Position numbers and translations under genes: made by a program. DNA of 64,000 bases, taken from assembly GCA_031291095.1 (NCBI GenBank), contig JARLJR010000091.1, forward strand, positions 62,001-126,000. Direction: 5' to 3'. Position 1 is the stretch's first letter; the number at the start of each line of letters is the position of its first letter. This DNA comes from Legionella sp. GTDB taxonomy: Bacteria > Pseudomonadota > Gammaproteobacteria > Legionellales > Legionellaceae. Under the pieces are notes generated by a model. It worked only from the letters and a program-made list of their open reading frames with translations, made no database searches and was not told the origin of the DNA. This document shows, in pieces, positions 35,349 to 44,595 of the stretch.

Positions 35349-36629
35349 TTAACCCAATTCCGCTGCAAAAGAAGAATGGCGTTTTGGTTGCTGCCCCATT
35401 TGCTCCTCAGCCAAAGCCTTATCGTTAACAATCTTAGTGACACAGGCATCAGACCAAACATTAAGCGCAGTTTCCAACATATCAATTAAGCCGTAGAAGG
35501 GTAAAATTATGCCCATCAATTCAAAAGGAACATTCATACTGGATAACAGGCTAACACTGAGGAAAAAACATCCCATAGGCACACCTGCATTACCAATTGC
35601 CGCAACAGTAGCTACCACAACCCAAAGTGCCATCGTGGCATAAGTAATGGGCATACCATGATTTTGCATCAAGTAAATTACCGTAGCAAAAATAAACGCC
35701 GCACAACCATTCATATTGATGCTCGTGCATAAAGGTAAAACGAAACGACTTACGCCCGGTTTTACCTCGAGATTATTTTCTATAGTATTCATCGTCACTG
35801 GTAAAGTTCCTACCGAAGACTTAGAAAAGAATGCTACAGATAAAGCAGGTAACATCGCTCGCATTGCTGCAAAAGGTTTAATTTTATTTTTCTTAAGCCA
35901 CAAAGGCAGGACTACAAAACCTTGAATCAGATTTGCCAAAACAATGATTAATAAATATTGCCAAATTCCCTTAAGATCCTTACCTGACTGTAACTGAACC
36001 ACGGTGGACGTTATGAATCCAAATAAACCTATAGGAATAATCGCAATAATCCAGCGAGTCATTACTAAAAACATACCGTGAGCACCACGGAAAAAAGAGG
36101 TCAGCGTCTCACGTGCACCGTCTTCAGGAATTTGCCGAACCGCAATACCAATAATAATACTCAAAAATAAAACCCCCATAACCTGTTGCTCAAGGAATGG
36201 AGCTAATAAATTCGTAGGGATAATATTTGCCAAATGCCCAAAATATCCCAAACTATTAGCTGATTGAGTAATGTGTTGCGCATTGATATTTACTTGCACT
36301 GAACTAGGTTGAATTAAGATATACAAAAGGCAACTAATTGTTGCTGCAATAATGGTCGTTGAAAACGTATATTTAATTGTACGTTGCCAAATTTTTTTCA
36401 TTAATCCATCGGTTGTATAATTCGCTAAGGTCACAATAATGGATAAAGAAATAATAGGTAAGCTAATGCACTTAAAAAGCTTAATAAATAAATCAGAAAC
36501 CAATAAACCAATATCCTTTAAAAAAGGGATACCCGACATTCCACTTAGAATCCCCAAACCGATCATCAGGGCATAAATAATTGGAGTACTTAACATGAAA
36601 TTTTTCTTTTGATGGTGTGCTGCACACAT
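35349..36629 (-). CDS. Dicarboxylate/amino acid:cation symporter (DAACS)
   Basis: 426 residues. ATG at 36627-36629 behind AAGGATTTAAT. Eight or so helices plus re-entrant loops. The first loop has SSVGTLPVTMNTIE where the family shows SSSATLP, and LPLCTSINMNGCAAF where it has NMDGTA; the Asp of NMDGT has become Asn and the Thr Cys, so substrate binding may differ. Members (GltP, DctA) move glutamate, aspartate, C4-dicarboxylates or neutral amino acids with Na+ or H+ across the inner membrane. Which of these applies cannot be read. Confidence 0.88.
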   Translation of the reverse strand: MCAAHHQKKNFMLSTPIIYALMIGLGILSGMSGIPFLKDIGLLVSDLFIKLFKCISLPIISLSIIVTLANYTTDGLMKKIWQRTIKYTFSTTIIAATISCLLYILIQPSSVQVNINAQHITQSANSLGYFGHLANIIPTNLLAPFLEQQVMGVLFLSIIIGIAVRQIPEDGARETLTSFFRGAHGMFLVMTRWIIAIIPIGLFGFITSTVVQLQSGKDLKGIWQYLLIIVLANLIQGFVVLPLWLKKNKIKPFAAMRAMLPALSVAFFSKSSVGTLPVTMNTIENNLEVKPGVSRFVLPLCTSINMNGCAAFIFATVIYLMQNHGMPITYATMALWVVVATVAAIGNAGVPMGCFFLSVSLLSSMNVPFELMGIILPFYGLIDMLETALNVWSDACVTKIVNDKALAEEQMGQQPKRHSSFAAELG

Positions 36630-36846
36630 ATTAAATCCTTAAATAAACAGGTAAAAACAGAAAACTAAAAATGATTTAACAGCAGCAACAACAAGAAAAG
36701 AACTTAGTGTTTAAGTTTATAGAGAGAGAAATCATGTATCGGGAGTGTAAACGCATATAAACCTTCAATATCTGATTAAAATATGTACAACAAGTGCTCA
36801 TTCTAACATATTTTGCGCCAGCGTCAAGAGAATTTAATGCGAATGA

Positions 36847-37941
36847 TCAATATATTAGGCTCTGCTTTAGGCGTATAACCCGTCGGTAAGCCTCCTCGAT
36901 GCGTTGTGGATGGATTTTTTGAGTTAGCACTAAGTGTTCTATTCGTTCAATAACCTCAGGCGCAGTAATGGTATCCCATTGATTTGAAAAGATTATCATA
37001 TCGGAGCCTGCATTAATTGTGAGGTGCAAGGCCTCATCCAGGGAATAGTGATCCGTAATTGCCTGCATTTGTAAGTCATCACTAATAATGACGCCATCAT
37101 ATCTCATTTCTTTACGTAATAAGTCAGTCAAAATTGCATGAGATAACGTAGCGGGCAACCCTTGCGGATCCAACTTTTTATTAATGACATGTGCGGTCAT
37201 AATCATGGTTGGCTGATCAACATCCCTTACTAGCTCATAATAAGGGGCTAATTCAGCATCTGAAAAAGTCTCGGTTACATCGACAAAGCCCTCATGGGAA
37301 TCTCCCACAGCACTGCCATGACCTGGAAAATGTTTATAACAGGTCGCAATACCATAACGGCGAAATACTCGCACAAACTGGCGTGCAAGACGAATAACTT
37401 CTTCCGGATTATCCGAAAAACCGCGTTGCATCGCGCCAATAATGCCTTGCTCATCATGCATGTGCAAATCTACCACTGGTGCGAAATCCAGATTAAAACC
37501 CAGAGAACTGATGGTTTCTGCCATTTGACTGAGTTCAGCATCTAAAGCATCCTCTGCTAAATGAGCCATGCTTAAAGCAGGCATCGTCGCCATGCAGTCT
37601 TCGACATGAGTTAATTGATCAATAGCTCCGCCTTCATAGTCAATCGCGGTAAATAAGGGCATCCGATGATTATCTTCATCATAGTGTTGTGCAGAATAAT
37701 GATTCAGTTGATGAATTAATTGTTTTATTTGCTGTGGATTCTTTAAATTCTTGCCGTAATCGCCGCTGGCTACATCACGATCAAACAATATGACCCCACC
37801 TAAACCATCCTGTGATAGCCATCCTGCAACAGGGCTTCGATCATGAATTTCACTGCCGGCAAATCCCATAATCAGCATTTGACCAATTTTATTTCTTAAA
37901 GTAATCAATTTTTTGGCCTCCTCATAAATAATAAATGTCAT
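36847..37941 (-). CDS. nagZ: Glycoside hydrolase family 3 beta-N-acetylhexosaminidase (NagZ-like)
   Basis: 364 residues. The KHFPGHG motif (residues about 200-206), the nearby conserved His in DSHEGFV and the nucleophile in VIISDDLQMQAI are all present, as in NagZ. Two N-terminal residues groups (IGQMLIMGF and GGVILFDRDV) also match. NagZ removes GlcNAc from 1,6-anhydroMurNAc peptides during peptidoglycan recycling in the cytoplasm; no signal peptide is seen, in agreement. NagZ proteins are usually ~340 residues, so the 15-residue N-terminal extension is small. Symbol is by family resemblance. A second, unrecycled role as a secreted hexosaminidase is unlikely. Confidence 0.83.
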   Translation of the reverse strand: MTFIIYEEAKKLITLRNKIGQMLIMGFAGSEIHDRSPVAGWLSQDGLGGVILFDRDVASGDYGKNLKNPQQIKQLIHQLNHYSAQHYDEDNHRMPLFTAIDYEGGAIDQLTHVEDCMATMPALSMAHLAEDALDAELSQMAETISSLGFNLDFAPVVDLHMHDEQGIIGAMQRGFSDNPEEVIRLARQFVRVFRRYGIATCYKHFPGHGSAVGDSHEGFVDVTETFSDAELAPYYELVRDVDQPTMIMTAHVINKKLDPQGLPATLSHAILTDLLRKEMRYDGVIISDDLQMQAITDHYSLDEALHLTINAGSDMIIFSNQWDTITAPEVIERIEHLVLTQKIHPQRIEEAYRRVIRLKQSLIY

Positions 37942-37988
37942 TCCCGTCGATACAGAAATGACAAATCCTTAACTTAATGGCAATGCCT

Positions 37989-38008
37989 CTTTCCCATGGT
38001 TGGGAAAG
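37989..38008. terminator. Hairpin terminator
   Basis: CTTTCCCA, loop TGGT, TGGGAAAG: 8-bp stem just after the stop of the secreted gene ending at 38020. A solo copy of the 15-mer CTTAACTTAATGGCA (37968-37982), found as a terminal repeat at 44596, lies beside it. Confidence 0.6.
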
Positions 38009-38019
38009 GAATTTGGAGA

Positions 38020-38478
38020 TTATAATTGTTTTGGCGGAATAACTGGAATATTGGAAAAATCACATTGGCAACTATTTGTTGCTTCAGGAGGTAATGGTAC
38101 TGCAGAAAAGTCAGACGGATAACATACTGAAACATTCCATGCTGAGTCGCCAGGTTTTATCTCATTAGGCAAAGACCAGTAATTTTTCGCCGAATAAACC
38201 TTTCCTTTTTCACTTTCCCAAAAATAAGGGGAATAGCGGGCACGATACATCAACTTCTGTCCAGTGGTTTCGCAGGGAAAGGTAACTCGTCCCCAGGCTT
38301 GGCCTGCAGGTACCGTAATTGTGGTTAAAACTTTTGCGCTTAAGGCATCCATTACTTCAACTGTCACGTCATATTTTAACCAGCAATTATCTTTTGCCAA
38401 AGTATAATAGCAGGTAATTGCCCACAACGGACTTGCGAATAAATACGTCAATGACAAAATAATAAACCGCATGAACAT
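38020..38478 (-). CDS. Small secreted unknown protein, 152 aa
   Basis: Signal peptide MFMRFIILSLTYLFASPLWA with cut before ITCYYT. The mature part has six or more cysteines (TCYYTLAKDNCW, FPCETT, SVCYPSDF, SCQCDF), fitting disulfides in the periplasm or outside the cell. It is beta-rich and ends with a Pro-rich tail (IPVIPPKQL). No family recognised. Same strand as the NagZ-like gene, with a terminator between. ATG is followed by no obvious strong ribosome site besides TTTAAAGGAATTAAATT. Confidence 0.7.
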   Translation of the reverse strand: MFMRFIILSLTYLFASPLWAITCYYTLAKDNCWLKYDVTVEVMDALSAKVLTTITVPAGQAWGRVTFPCETTGQKLMYRARYSPYFWESEKGKVYSAKNYWSLPNEIKPGDSAWNVSVCYPSDFSAVPLPPEATNSCQCDFSNIPVIPPKQL

Positions 38479-38620
38479 AATTTAATTCCTTTAAAACCAT
38501 TGATCATCTTCATTTTAGTATACACGATATATAAATATAAACATTCAATGCAATAAAAACATGCATTCTGAGTGTATAAGGGTTGATTTTATTAGCTGAC
38601 ATGTATAAGCTTGCCGCAAT

Positions 38621-38708
38621 GGAGAGATGGCCGAGCGGTCGAAGGCGCACGCCTGGAAAGTGTGTATACGGAAACGTATCGAGGGTTCGAATCCCTCTCT
38701 CTCCGCCA
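38621..38708 (+). tRNA. tRNA-Ser (anticodon GGA)
   Basis: 88 nt with encoded CCA. Acceptor GGAGAGA pairs with TCTCTCC; the anticodon loop is CTGGAAA (GGA); a long variable arm typical of class II tRNAs (TGTATACGGAAACGTAT region) and TTCGAATCC T-loop are present. Reads serine UCC/UCU codons. Transcribed toward the outer-membrane protein gene at 38770. Confidence 0.95.
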
Positions 38709-38769
38709 AAACAAGGGTCACTGCCCCTATTCCCAGCTGATACAAACTAATGCATTTAGGGATAAAACA

Positions 38770-39414
38770 ATGAAGAGATATTTTGCACAACTATCTACTG
38801 CGGTAGGAATTTTGTTTTCATTCACTAGCCACGCAGTAAGCTACATACCGACACTCACGTCGCAAGACCAGCCATGGTCAATTACGGCAAGTGTTGGCAG
38901 TGCTAATTACCAAGTTGTTGCGAATGATAAAAACTCTGCATTAGGCAGATTGGCTCTTGGTAACGAATTGTTACTTGCCGGTGATATCGCCTTAGGCCTC
39001 GAGTTAGGGTTGCAAACAGGTAATAAAATTTGCCTCACTATTCCTAAAAAATCACTGAGCCGTCTCCGCTGGACCCCGGTGCATACAACCTTATCTCCTG
39101 TTCTAGACCTGTTAATTACAACAAAAACCGATCCTTTATTTAACAGCGCCTTTTTCGCACAGCTAAAAGGCGGTATTGCTTACCGACATTGGAAAATTAA
39201 TCGTATCCCGGTTAATGAAATCTCTCAATTAGCCGGCGAAGTACAAGCTGGATTTGGTTACCCAATTACGGCTTTAGCCAGTTTGAGTTTGTTATACCAA
39301 GGAATCTACGGAAATACACCGAATGCTCAATTGGACCCATATTCTAACAGAACAAATCTAGCCAATATCCCCACTCTGCATGCGGTTTTAGTAGGACTTT
39401 CTGTTAATTTATAA
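38770..39414 (+). CDS. Probable outer-membrane beta-barrel protein, 214 aa
   Basis: ATG at 38770 is taken because a longer reading would run through the tRNA. The signal peptide MKRYFAQLSTAVGILFSFTSHA ends at SHA-VS. The mature part alternates short hydrophobic strands with turns (ITASVGSANYQVV, LGLELGLQTGN, AEVQAGFGYPITALASLSLLYQGIYG), the look of a small eight-strand barrel of the OmpA/OmpW type. It ends VGLSVNL rather than with a terminal Phe, which weakens the barrel call. Function unknown. It may share a promoter with tRNA-Ser. Confidence 0.65.
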   Translation: MKRYFAQLSTAVGILFSFTSHAVSYIPTLTSQDQPWSITASVGSANYQVVANDKNSALGRLALGNELLLAGDIALGLELGLQTGNKICLTIPKKSLSRLRWTPVHTTLSPVLDLLITTKTDPLFNSAFFAQLKGGIAYRHWKINRIPVNEISQLAGEVQAGFGYPITALASLSLLYQGIYGNTPNAQLDPYSNRTNLANIPTLHAVLVGLSVNL

Positions 39415-39590
39415 CTAGCTTGTGGCAATGCGGCGAATAACGCAAAACGCGACATTGCGAGAAACATAGTGACGAAGAACTATTAAAAGTCCGCACCCAT
39501 TTAAAAAATACCCCATCACAGCCGTGTTTTCTCACCGCAAAAGGCTATAATTCTAATATATGGTCTATTTCTGAACAAATAGGTGTCATC

Positions 39591-39860
39591 ATGAAAGAAA
39601 ATCATTTTGCCTATAAAGTAACGCGTGGCTCTTGTGGCTTTCTTTATCCTCATTTCGAGCTACAAAAAGAAAGGATGGTGGATTTGCTTTCTGAAATAGA
39701 AAAGCAACACTATAATGGATTATTTTGGGTATTTAAACAATTTAATAATAATCCCCAAGAGCAATTATGCATTGTCGATTGTACGAATAACCGAATCTAT
39801 TATCATTTCTCTGGCGAAGTTGAGAATTTGCAAGAAACTATTAAACGGTTAACGCATTAA
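39591..39860 (+). CDS. Small unknown protein, 89 aa
   Basis: Not recognised. Soluble, mixed alpha/beta (HFAYKVTRGSCGFLYPHFELQKER), two cysteines (SCGF, CIVDC), no signal peptide. A TATAAT box lies at about 39548 and there is a fair ribosome site (AATAGGTGTC) before the ATG. The upstream 176-bp gap after the barrel gene has nothing else I can name. Confidence 0.55.
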   Translation: MKENHFAYKVTRGSCGFLYPHFELQKERMVDLLSEIEKQHYNGLFWVFKQFNNNPQEQLCIVDCTNNRIYYHFSGEVENLQETIKRLTH

Positions 39861-40162
39861 CCCCTTACAGTTAATGCACCCACTTAAGAAATTTATAGAA
39901 ACCGTAGTCGTATTAACGCAACGTAATACGGTGTTTTCCACAAACATAGGCTAATACTGAGTGCAACGAAGCCTAACAACGGCGATATTCAGGCTATATT
40001 AGTCCAATAAAACCCAGCAAAGAACGAGCATTAGTCTTCCTTTTAACCACAAAGAGCCAATTACATTTACTTTGAGTAAATTTAAACCGGAACGACTCTG
40101 GACAAATGGCAGATTTTTAGTCACCATGCGACCCACACATAAATCAAGACAGGTGAGTTAGC
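39861..40162. other. 302-bp non-coding gap
   Basis: No gene seen. Holds a small CGTATTA-family hairpin (39909-39930, CGTATTA/TAATACG) and otherwise unremarkable A/T-rich sequence upstream of the SCP-domain gene. Confidence 0.5.
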
Positions 40163-40732
40163 ATGCATTTTAAAAAAAATATAAGTTTCATTTTAGGATT
40201 CATCGCATTAGCATTCTTATCTAACGCTGATGCAAACACCAAACCCCAAGTCATGGAAAGTGAAACCGCCATCCAAAATGCGGTGTTAGTTCAGATTAAT
40301 ACCTATCGCAAACAACATGGCTTATGCCCATTGAAAATGGATAACAATATGGTACGAGAAGCCAGACAGCATTCTCTAGATATGGCTACTCATAGGATGC
40401 CTTTTGGCCATCAAGATTTTGCCAAGCGCATAACTCGTCTGCACAAACAGATAAAAAACACTGGCGCGGGTGCAGAAAACGTTGCTTATAATTACAAAAA
40501 TGCACAGATCGTAGTTCAGCAATGGGTACGAAGCTCCGGCCATAAAAGAAATATTGTGGGAAATTACGATCTAACGGGTATTGGAGTGATTCGCGACAAA
40601 CAAGGCAAACTGTATTACACGCAACTATTCCTACGCACAGCCAAAGGAAATCCTCGTGCTTCTACCCATGCAGCCAGAAGACCACCTTTCGGCGTTTCAT
40701 TTGGCGGCATTTCATTTAGACGAGGAGCTTAA
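40163..40732 (+). CDS. Secreted CAP/SCP-domain protein
   Basis: 189 residues. The N-terminus has a signal peptide (FKKNISFILGFIALAFLSNADA). The CAP core shows INTYRKQHGLCPLKMDNNMVREARQHSLDM, FGHQDFAKRI, GAGAENVAYNY and WVRSSGHKRNIVGNYDLTGIGVIRD, including the His pair and Glu of the CAP cavity. Bacterial YkwD-type members are extracellular or periplasmic; function is poorly known and may concern membrane or peptidoglycan. The C-terminal 30 residues are Arg/Gly-rich and look unfolded. GGTGAGTTAGC precedes the ATG. It ends before the 6S RNA gene. Confidence 0.88.
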   Translation: MHFKKNISFILGFIALAFLSNADANTKPQVMESETAIQNAVLVQINTYRKQHGLCPLKMDNNMVREARQHSLDMATHRMPFGHQDFAKRITRLHKQIKNTGAGAENVAYNYKNAQIVVQQWVRSSGHKRNIVGNYDLTGIGVIRDKQGKLYYTQLFLRTAKGNPRASTHAARRPPFGVSFGGISFRRGA

Positions 40733-40784
40733 ACTCGATAAAAAAGGTCCTTACATAATCTTTGCAATAAAATGCGCAAATTTA

Positions 40785-40814
40785 TTGGCATTCCCGCGCA
40801 GACTGACCTATGAT
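40785..40814 (+). promoter_or_regulatory. Sigma-70-like promoter of 6S RNA
   Basis: TTGGCA (40785-40790), 18-bp spacer, TATGAT (40809-40814). A start about 7 nt downstream falls exactly at the closing stem of the 6S RNA. Confidence 0.65.
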
Positions 40815-40820
40815 TGAAGC

Positions 40821-40972
40821 ATAGACGGTACACATTGTTCAGCCAACATCACGACATTGGGAGCCAGATTGAGAGTGTGGTGCGCATGCTTAGAAGTTGT
40901 AAGAAGCCTAAAATACTCCGGAGGAGTCCACCTTAGTGAATAAGGACTGTACTCAATCTTACTGTCTATACC
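40821..40972 (+). ncRNA. ssrS: 6S RNA
   Basis: About 150 nt. Closing stem ATAGACGGTA (40821-40830) with TACTGTCTAT (40960-40969). The middle carries the 6S core sequence GCATGCTTAG...AGAAGCCTAAAAT, then CCGGAGGAGTCCACCTTAG, which match the conserved GCATGCT...GAAGCCTTAAAAC...CACCTT of E. coli 6S RNA in the same order, giving the long open bubble that mimics an open promoter. 6S RNA binds sigma-70 RNA polymerase in stationary phase. A promoter and a terminator frame it. ygfA, the common neighbour, is absent; pntAA follows instead. Confidence 0.85.
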
Positions 40973-40981
40973 AATTCGGAC

Positions 40982-41005
40982 AAAGGGCGTAGTGATACGC
41001 CCTTT
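40982..41005 (+). terminator. Rho-independent terminator after 6S RNA
   Basis: Stem AAAGGGCGTA / TACGCCCTTT with loop GTGA, followed by CTTTATTT. Lies 10 nt past the 6S closing stem and before pntAA. Confidence 0.85.
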
Positions 41006-41093
41006 CTTTATTTGGGACACTGGGTATTTCTATCTCTAGTAAAACAGATTAAATTACAATAAGATAAAACTTAATTTAGGTAAAGGATTTGCC

Positions 41094-42227
41094 ATGATTA
41101 TCGCAGCCCTATTGGAAAAAGGTCACGAAACACGAGTAGCAATTGCTCCTAATTCTGCAAAGCACTACATCAAATCAGGATTTGAAGTAGTCATTGAATC
41201 AAATGCAGGCCAAGCTTCTGGTTTTGCTGATAAAGACTATGAACAGATCGGTGTACAAGTCAGCAAAGACCGAAAATCAATCCTGGAAAAAACGAACGTT
41301 CTCCTTTGTGTTAATGAACCCAGCCCCAAGGATTTAACAGGCTTACCCGCTGGAGCCCTCATCATTGGCCATATTGATAATGAGCCACAGGCTGAGCTCA
41401 TCACCTGGTGTTTGCAAAACCAAATTAGCTTATTATCAATGAACTTAATTCCACGTATTAGCCGCGCTCAAAGCATGGATAGCTTATCTTCCCAGGCGAA
41501 TCTCGCCGGATATCGAGCAGTTTTGGAGGCTACCAACCAATTTCAGCGCGCAATTCCAATGATGATGACCGCAGCAGGAATGATTCAACCCGCTAAGGTG
41601 CTCATCCTCGGTGCAGGAGTAGCAGGATTGCAAGCTATTGCTACAGCCAAACGCTTAGGTGCCGTAGTTTATGCCTTTGACGTACGACGCGCAGCTAAAG
41701 AGCAGGTTGAAAGTCTTGGAGCAGAATTTGTAGAAGTCAGCCAAGAACAAGACAGCGAAACCAAAGGTGGCTATGCGTCTGAAACCAGTGACGAATATAA
41801 AAAACAGCAAGCAGAACTTATCGATCAATACGCCAAAATGGCTGACATTGTGATTTCTACGGCCTTAATTCCCGGCAGAAAAGCCCCTATTCTCGTGCAC
41901 AAAAGCACGGTAGAGGGAATGAAGCCCGGCTCCATAATTGTTGATCTAGCTACGGCACGAGGCGGCAATTGTGAGCTCAGCGTTGTTGATGAAACAATTA
42001 AGCACGGAAACGTTACCATTATTGGTCTTAGTAATATGGCAGGCCTTGTACCTGCGACAGCCAGTGAGCTTTATGCGAATAACTTGGTTCATCTCATGAA
42101 TTTATTAACTGATAAATCCACCGAGGTACAATTTAATCCAGAAGATGAGATCATTCAGCAAGCAATTCTTTGCCATCAAGGTCAATATTTACCGTTCCAG
42201 GCAACTAAGGAGACACAAAATGCATGA
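41094..42227 (+). CDS. pntAA: NAD(P) transhydrogenase subunit alpha, part 1 (PntAA)
   Basis: 377 residues, the NAD(H)-binding domain I as a separate chain. Seen: Lys/Gly-rich [12 protein letters not shown] start, [24 protein letters not shown] loop (RQD region) and the Rossmann fingerprint [42 protein letters not shown] matches the family's dI signature. The enzyme passes hydride between NADH and NADP+ and is powered by the proton gradient across the inner membrane. Overlaps pntAB by 8 bp. Preceded by the 6S RNA gene and its terminator, so it likely has its own promoter in the 84-bp gap. Confidence 0.95.
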   Translation: MIIAALLEKGHETRVAIAPNSAKHYIKSGFEVVIESNAGQASGFADKDYEQIGVQVSKDRKSILEKTNVLLCVNEPSPKDLTGLPAGALIIGHIDNEPQAELITWCLQNQISLLSMNLIPRISRAQSMDSLSSQANLAGYRAVLEATNQFQRAIPMMMTAAGMIQPAKVLILGAGVAGLQAIATAKRLGAVVYAFDVRRAAKEQVESLGAEFVEVSQEQDSETKGGYASETSDEYKKQQAELIDQYAKMADIVISTALIPGRKAPILVHKSTVEGMKPGSIIVDLATARGGNCELSVVDETIKHGNVTIIGLSNMAGLVPATASELYANNLVHLMNLLTDKSTEVQFNPEDEIIQQAILCHQGQYLPFQATKETQNA

Positions 42228-42498
42228 GAGTTATGTTACCGTACTCACCATTTTCGTTCTGGCATGCTTTGTAGGATATTACGTGGTATGGAAAGTAACT
42301 CCTGCGTTACATACTCCATTAATGTCAGTTACTAATGCGATTTCCAGTATTATCATTTTAGGCGCCCTCATCGCTGCAGGAAGTCAATTTATAGGGCAAA
42401 TAACCTGGATAGGTGGTTTTGCTATATTTATCACCTCAATTAATATTTTTGGCGGCTTTGTGGTCACACAGCGCATGCTAAGCATGTATAAAAAATAA
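42220..42498 (+). CDS. pntAB: NAD(P) transhydrogenase subunit alpha, part 2 (PntAB)
   Basis: 92 residues. ATG at 42220 overlaps the pntAA stop and has AAGGAGA upstream; longer readings lack a ribosome site. Three hydrophobic segments ([54 protein letters not shown]) are the membrane helices of domain II missing from the separate alpha-1 chain. This three-gene arrangement (PntAA, PntAB, PntB) is common in alphaproteobacteria and Legionella-like gammaproteobacteria, whereas E. coli fuses the first two. Confidence 0.93.
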   Translation: MHESYVTVLTIFVLACFVGYYVVWKVTPALHTPLMSVTNAISSIIILGALIAAGSQFIGQITWIGGFAIFITSINIFGGFVVTQRMLSMYKK

Positions 42499-42583
42499 GC
42501 AGTACGTCGCTCAATCTACGTCTCGCGGTACGTAGGTATTAAGAGTGACCTTTTATAAAAATAAAAATAAAGGATGGATTCTT

Positions 42584-43981
42584 ATGACAAACCTGGTTCC
42601 CCTATTTTACTTATTGGCGGCTATATGCTTTATCCTGGCACTTAAAGGCTTAGCTAGCCCAGTCAGTGCACGAAAAGGAAATCTACTGGGAATCACAGGG
42701 ATGATTTTGGCAGTAGGCTCTACATTGATGATGCCAACCACACATCATCATCTAATACTAATTGGTTTAATCATTGCCGGGGGCATTATCGGTACCTTTA
42801 TTGCCTTAAAAATTAATATGACCGCAATTCCACAATTGGTGGCAGCCTTCCACTCATTAGTGGGTATGGCCGCAGTCCTCGTAGCCTTCTGTGCCTTCCT
42901 TGCCCCAGAGTCGTTTCACATTGGTTCTGCTGGCGATATTGCCAAAGCAAGCCTTGTTGAAATGAGTTTAGGCTTAATTATTGGAGCGATTACCTTTTCA
43001 GGCTCAGTAATCGCGTTTTTAAAATTACAAGGCATCATGTCTGGCGTGCCCGTAAAATTTCCAGGTCAAAATGGTGTAAACCTGCTTATTGCACTAGCGA
43101 TTTTAGCGGCCTTAGTGGTATTTTTTATTAACCAAACACTGACCTTCTTTTGCATTATGGCTGGTTTGTCCTTTTTAATTGGTATACTGCTCATTATCCC
43201 AATAGGTGGCGCGGACATGCCCGTGGTAATTTCCATGCTGAACTCCTATTCAGGATGGGCAGCAGCAGGTATTGGTTTTACATTAAATAATAACCTTTTG
43301 GTAATTACTGGAGCCTTGGTTGGAGCAAGCGGGGCAATCCTGAGTTACATTATGTGTGTGGGCATGAATCGCTCTATATTTAATGTGATTTTTGGTGGTA
43401 TACAATCCTCTGGAGCTTCATCCCAAGCTATTGCTGGAGCTGAATCACGCAATGTTCGTCAAGCCAATGGTGAAGATGCTGCGTTCCTGCTCAGCAATGC
43501 TAAAGATGTGATTATTGTACCGGGTTATGGTATGGCGGTAGCTCATGCACAACACGCGGTAAAAGAACTTTTTGATGCCTTAGAAAAGCGTTCAATTCGC
43601 GTACGTTTTGCAATTCATCCTGTAGCCGGCCGCATGCCTGGTCATATGAACGTATTACTGGCAGAAGCCAATATTCCTTACGACCGTGTGTTCGAACAAA
43701 GTGAAATCAACCGTGATTTTTCAACCTGTGATGTAGCTTTTGTTATTGGCGCTAATGATATAACCAACCCTGCTGCAAAAACAGATCCCAGCTCGCCAAT
43801 CTACGGAATGCCAGTTTTAGAAGTCGAAAAAGCGAAAACGGTATTATTTGTAAAACGCAGTATGTCACCGGGTTATGCTGGTGTAGAAAATGAATTGTTC
43901 TACCATGATAATACTTATATGCTCTTCGGTGATGCCAAAATAATGACCGAATCCATTTCAAAAGCACTGGAAGAATTATAA
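42584..43981 (+). CDS. pntB: NAD(P) transhydrogenase subunit beta
   Basis: 465 residues from ATG at 42584 (AAAGGATGGATTCTT before it); an earlier ATG at 42545 adds 13 residues of unlikely sequence. Nine or so membrane helices (residues 5-260) form the rest of domain II; the C-terminal domain III binds NADP(H), with VIIVPGYGMAVAHAQHAVKEL (fingerprint) and GRMPGHMNVLLAEANIPY and GANDITNPAAKTD. The last gene of the operon; a degenerate copy of the GTCATCC repeat follows. Confidence 0.95.
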   Translation: MTNLVPLFYLLAAICFILALKGLASPVSARKGNLLGITGMILAVGSTLMMPTTHHHLILIGLIIAGGIIGTFIALKINMTAIPQLVAAFHSLVGMAAVLVAFCAFLAPESFHIGSAGDIAKASLVEMSLGLIIGAITFSGSVIAFLKLQGIMSGVPVKFPGQNGVNLLIALAILAALVVFFINQTLTFFCIMAGLSFLIGILLIIPIGGADMPVVISMLNSYSGWAAAGIGFTLNNNLLVITGALVGASGAILSYIMCVGMNRSIFNVIFGGIQSSGASSQAIAGAESRNVRQANGEDAAFLLSNAKDVIIVPGYGMAVAHAQHAVKELFDALEKRSIRVRFAIHPVAGRMPGHMNVLLAEANIPYDRVFEQSEINRDFSTCDVAFVIGANDITNPAAKTDPSSPIYGMPVLEVEKAKTVLFVKRSMSPGYAGVENELFYHDNTYMLFGDAKIMTESISKALEEL

Positions 43982-43982
43982 T

Positions 43983-44058
43983 ACGTCATCCCAAGCGTAA
44001 CGAGGGACCTCCTGAAGGTGGCATAAATTGATAGTGTGCCAGCCTCAGGATGAGGTGC
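43983..44058. repeat. Degenerate palindromic repeat (GTCATCC family)
   Basis: TACGTCATCCC ... CTCAGGATGAGGTG with an inner GACCTCCTGAAGGTGGC resembling the 59866 element. Follows pntB. Confidence 0.55.
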
Positions 44059-44169
44059 CTTACAAATTGATTCACTTATGTACTGGATCTCTTATAAATA
44101 GCCGCCAAGTTTGCCAAATAAACAAAAAAACTGTATCTTAGCCAGTTATTTTTTACTTTGGAGTTATTT

Positions 44170-44562
44170 ATGCTAAGAACAATAGGCTTCGGTTTATTAT
44201 GTATGGCTGCCTCTTTAAATACTCATGCTTATTCTTTAGAACATAATGAAATAAAGCCTCAAGTAGCGACTACTGTTGACTATGAGTTTCTACCCAATCA
44301 ACCGCTAATACTAGCAAATTACATGTTTTGGACGATAACTGCTAATTGTGTAATTACTACTGAAAACCCAAACGTAACTCTGAGTTTCGAAGCTTTAGCC
44401 AAAAAAGGTAAAATTAATGAAATTCCATTAACTGCAGGCGAGTCCATGCAGGTTCCTGTATTTAATGGCGAAACGTTAAGATTAAGTGCTGATTCAGGGG
44501 CTCGCGTTAAAATTATCAATTTAGGGGAGCTTACTGTTAAAGCAAGTTGTACTACGGCTTAG
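44170..44562 (+). CDS. Small secreted unknown protein, 130 aa
   Basis: ATG at 44170 (GGAGTTATTT before). Signal peptide MLRTIGFGLLCMAASLNTHA. The mature part of ~110 residues is beta-rich with two cysteines (ANCVITTENP and KASCTTA) that probably form a disulfide. No known domain found. Monocistronic, bounded by repeat elements on both sides (43983 and 44596). Confidence 0.7.
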   Translation: MLRTIGFGLLCMAASLNTHAYSLEHNEIKPQVATTVDYEFLPNQPLILANYMFWTITANCVITTENPNVTLSFEALAKKGKINEIPLTAGESMQVPVFNGETLRLSADSGARVKIINLGELTVKASCTTA

Positions 44563-44595
44563 AGAATGAGCTTGGATTTAAGCTCTCTCACCTCC

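Noticed and set aside
38611-38769. N-terminal extension of the outer-membrane protein running through the tRNA gene
   Set aside because: It overlaps the whole tRNA and hides the signal peptide; the ATG at 38770 starts a proper signal sequence.
38545-38790. Open frame antisense to tRNA-Ser reading AEREGFEPSIRF...FDRSAISPL
   Set aside because: This is the well-known false peptide made by translating a tRNA-Ser gene backwards; no ribosome site.
39415-39590. Possible small RNA between the barrel protein and the 89-aa gene
   Set aside because: GCGACATTGCGAG-like short repeats are present but no convincing stem or terminator was found.
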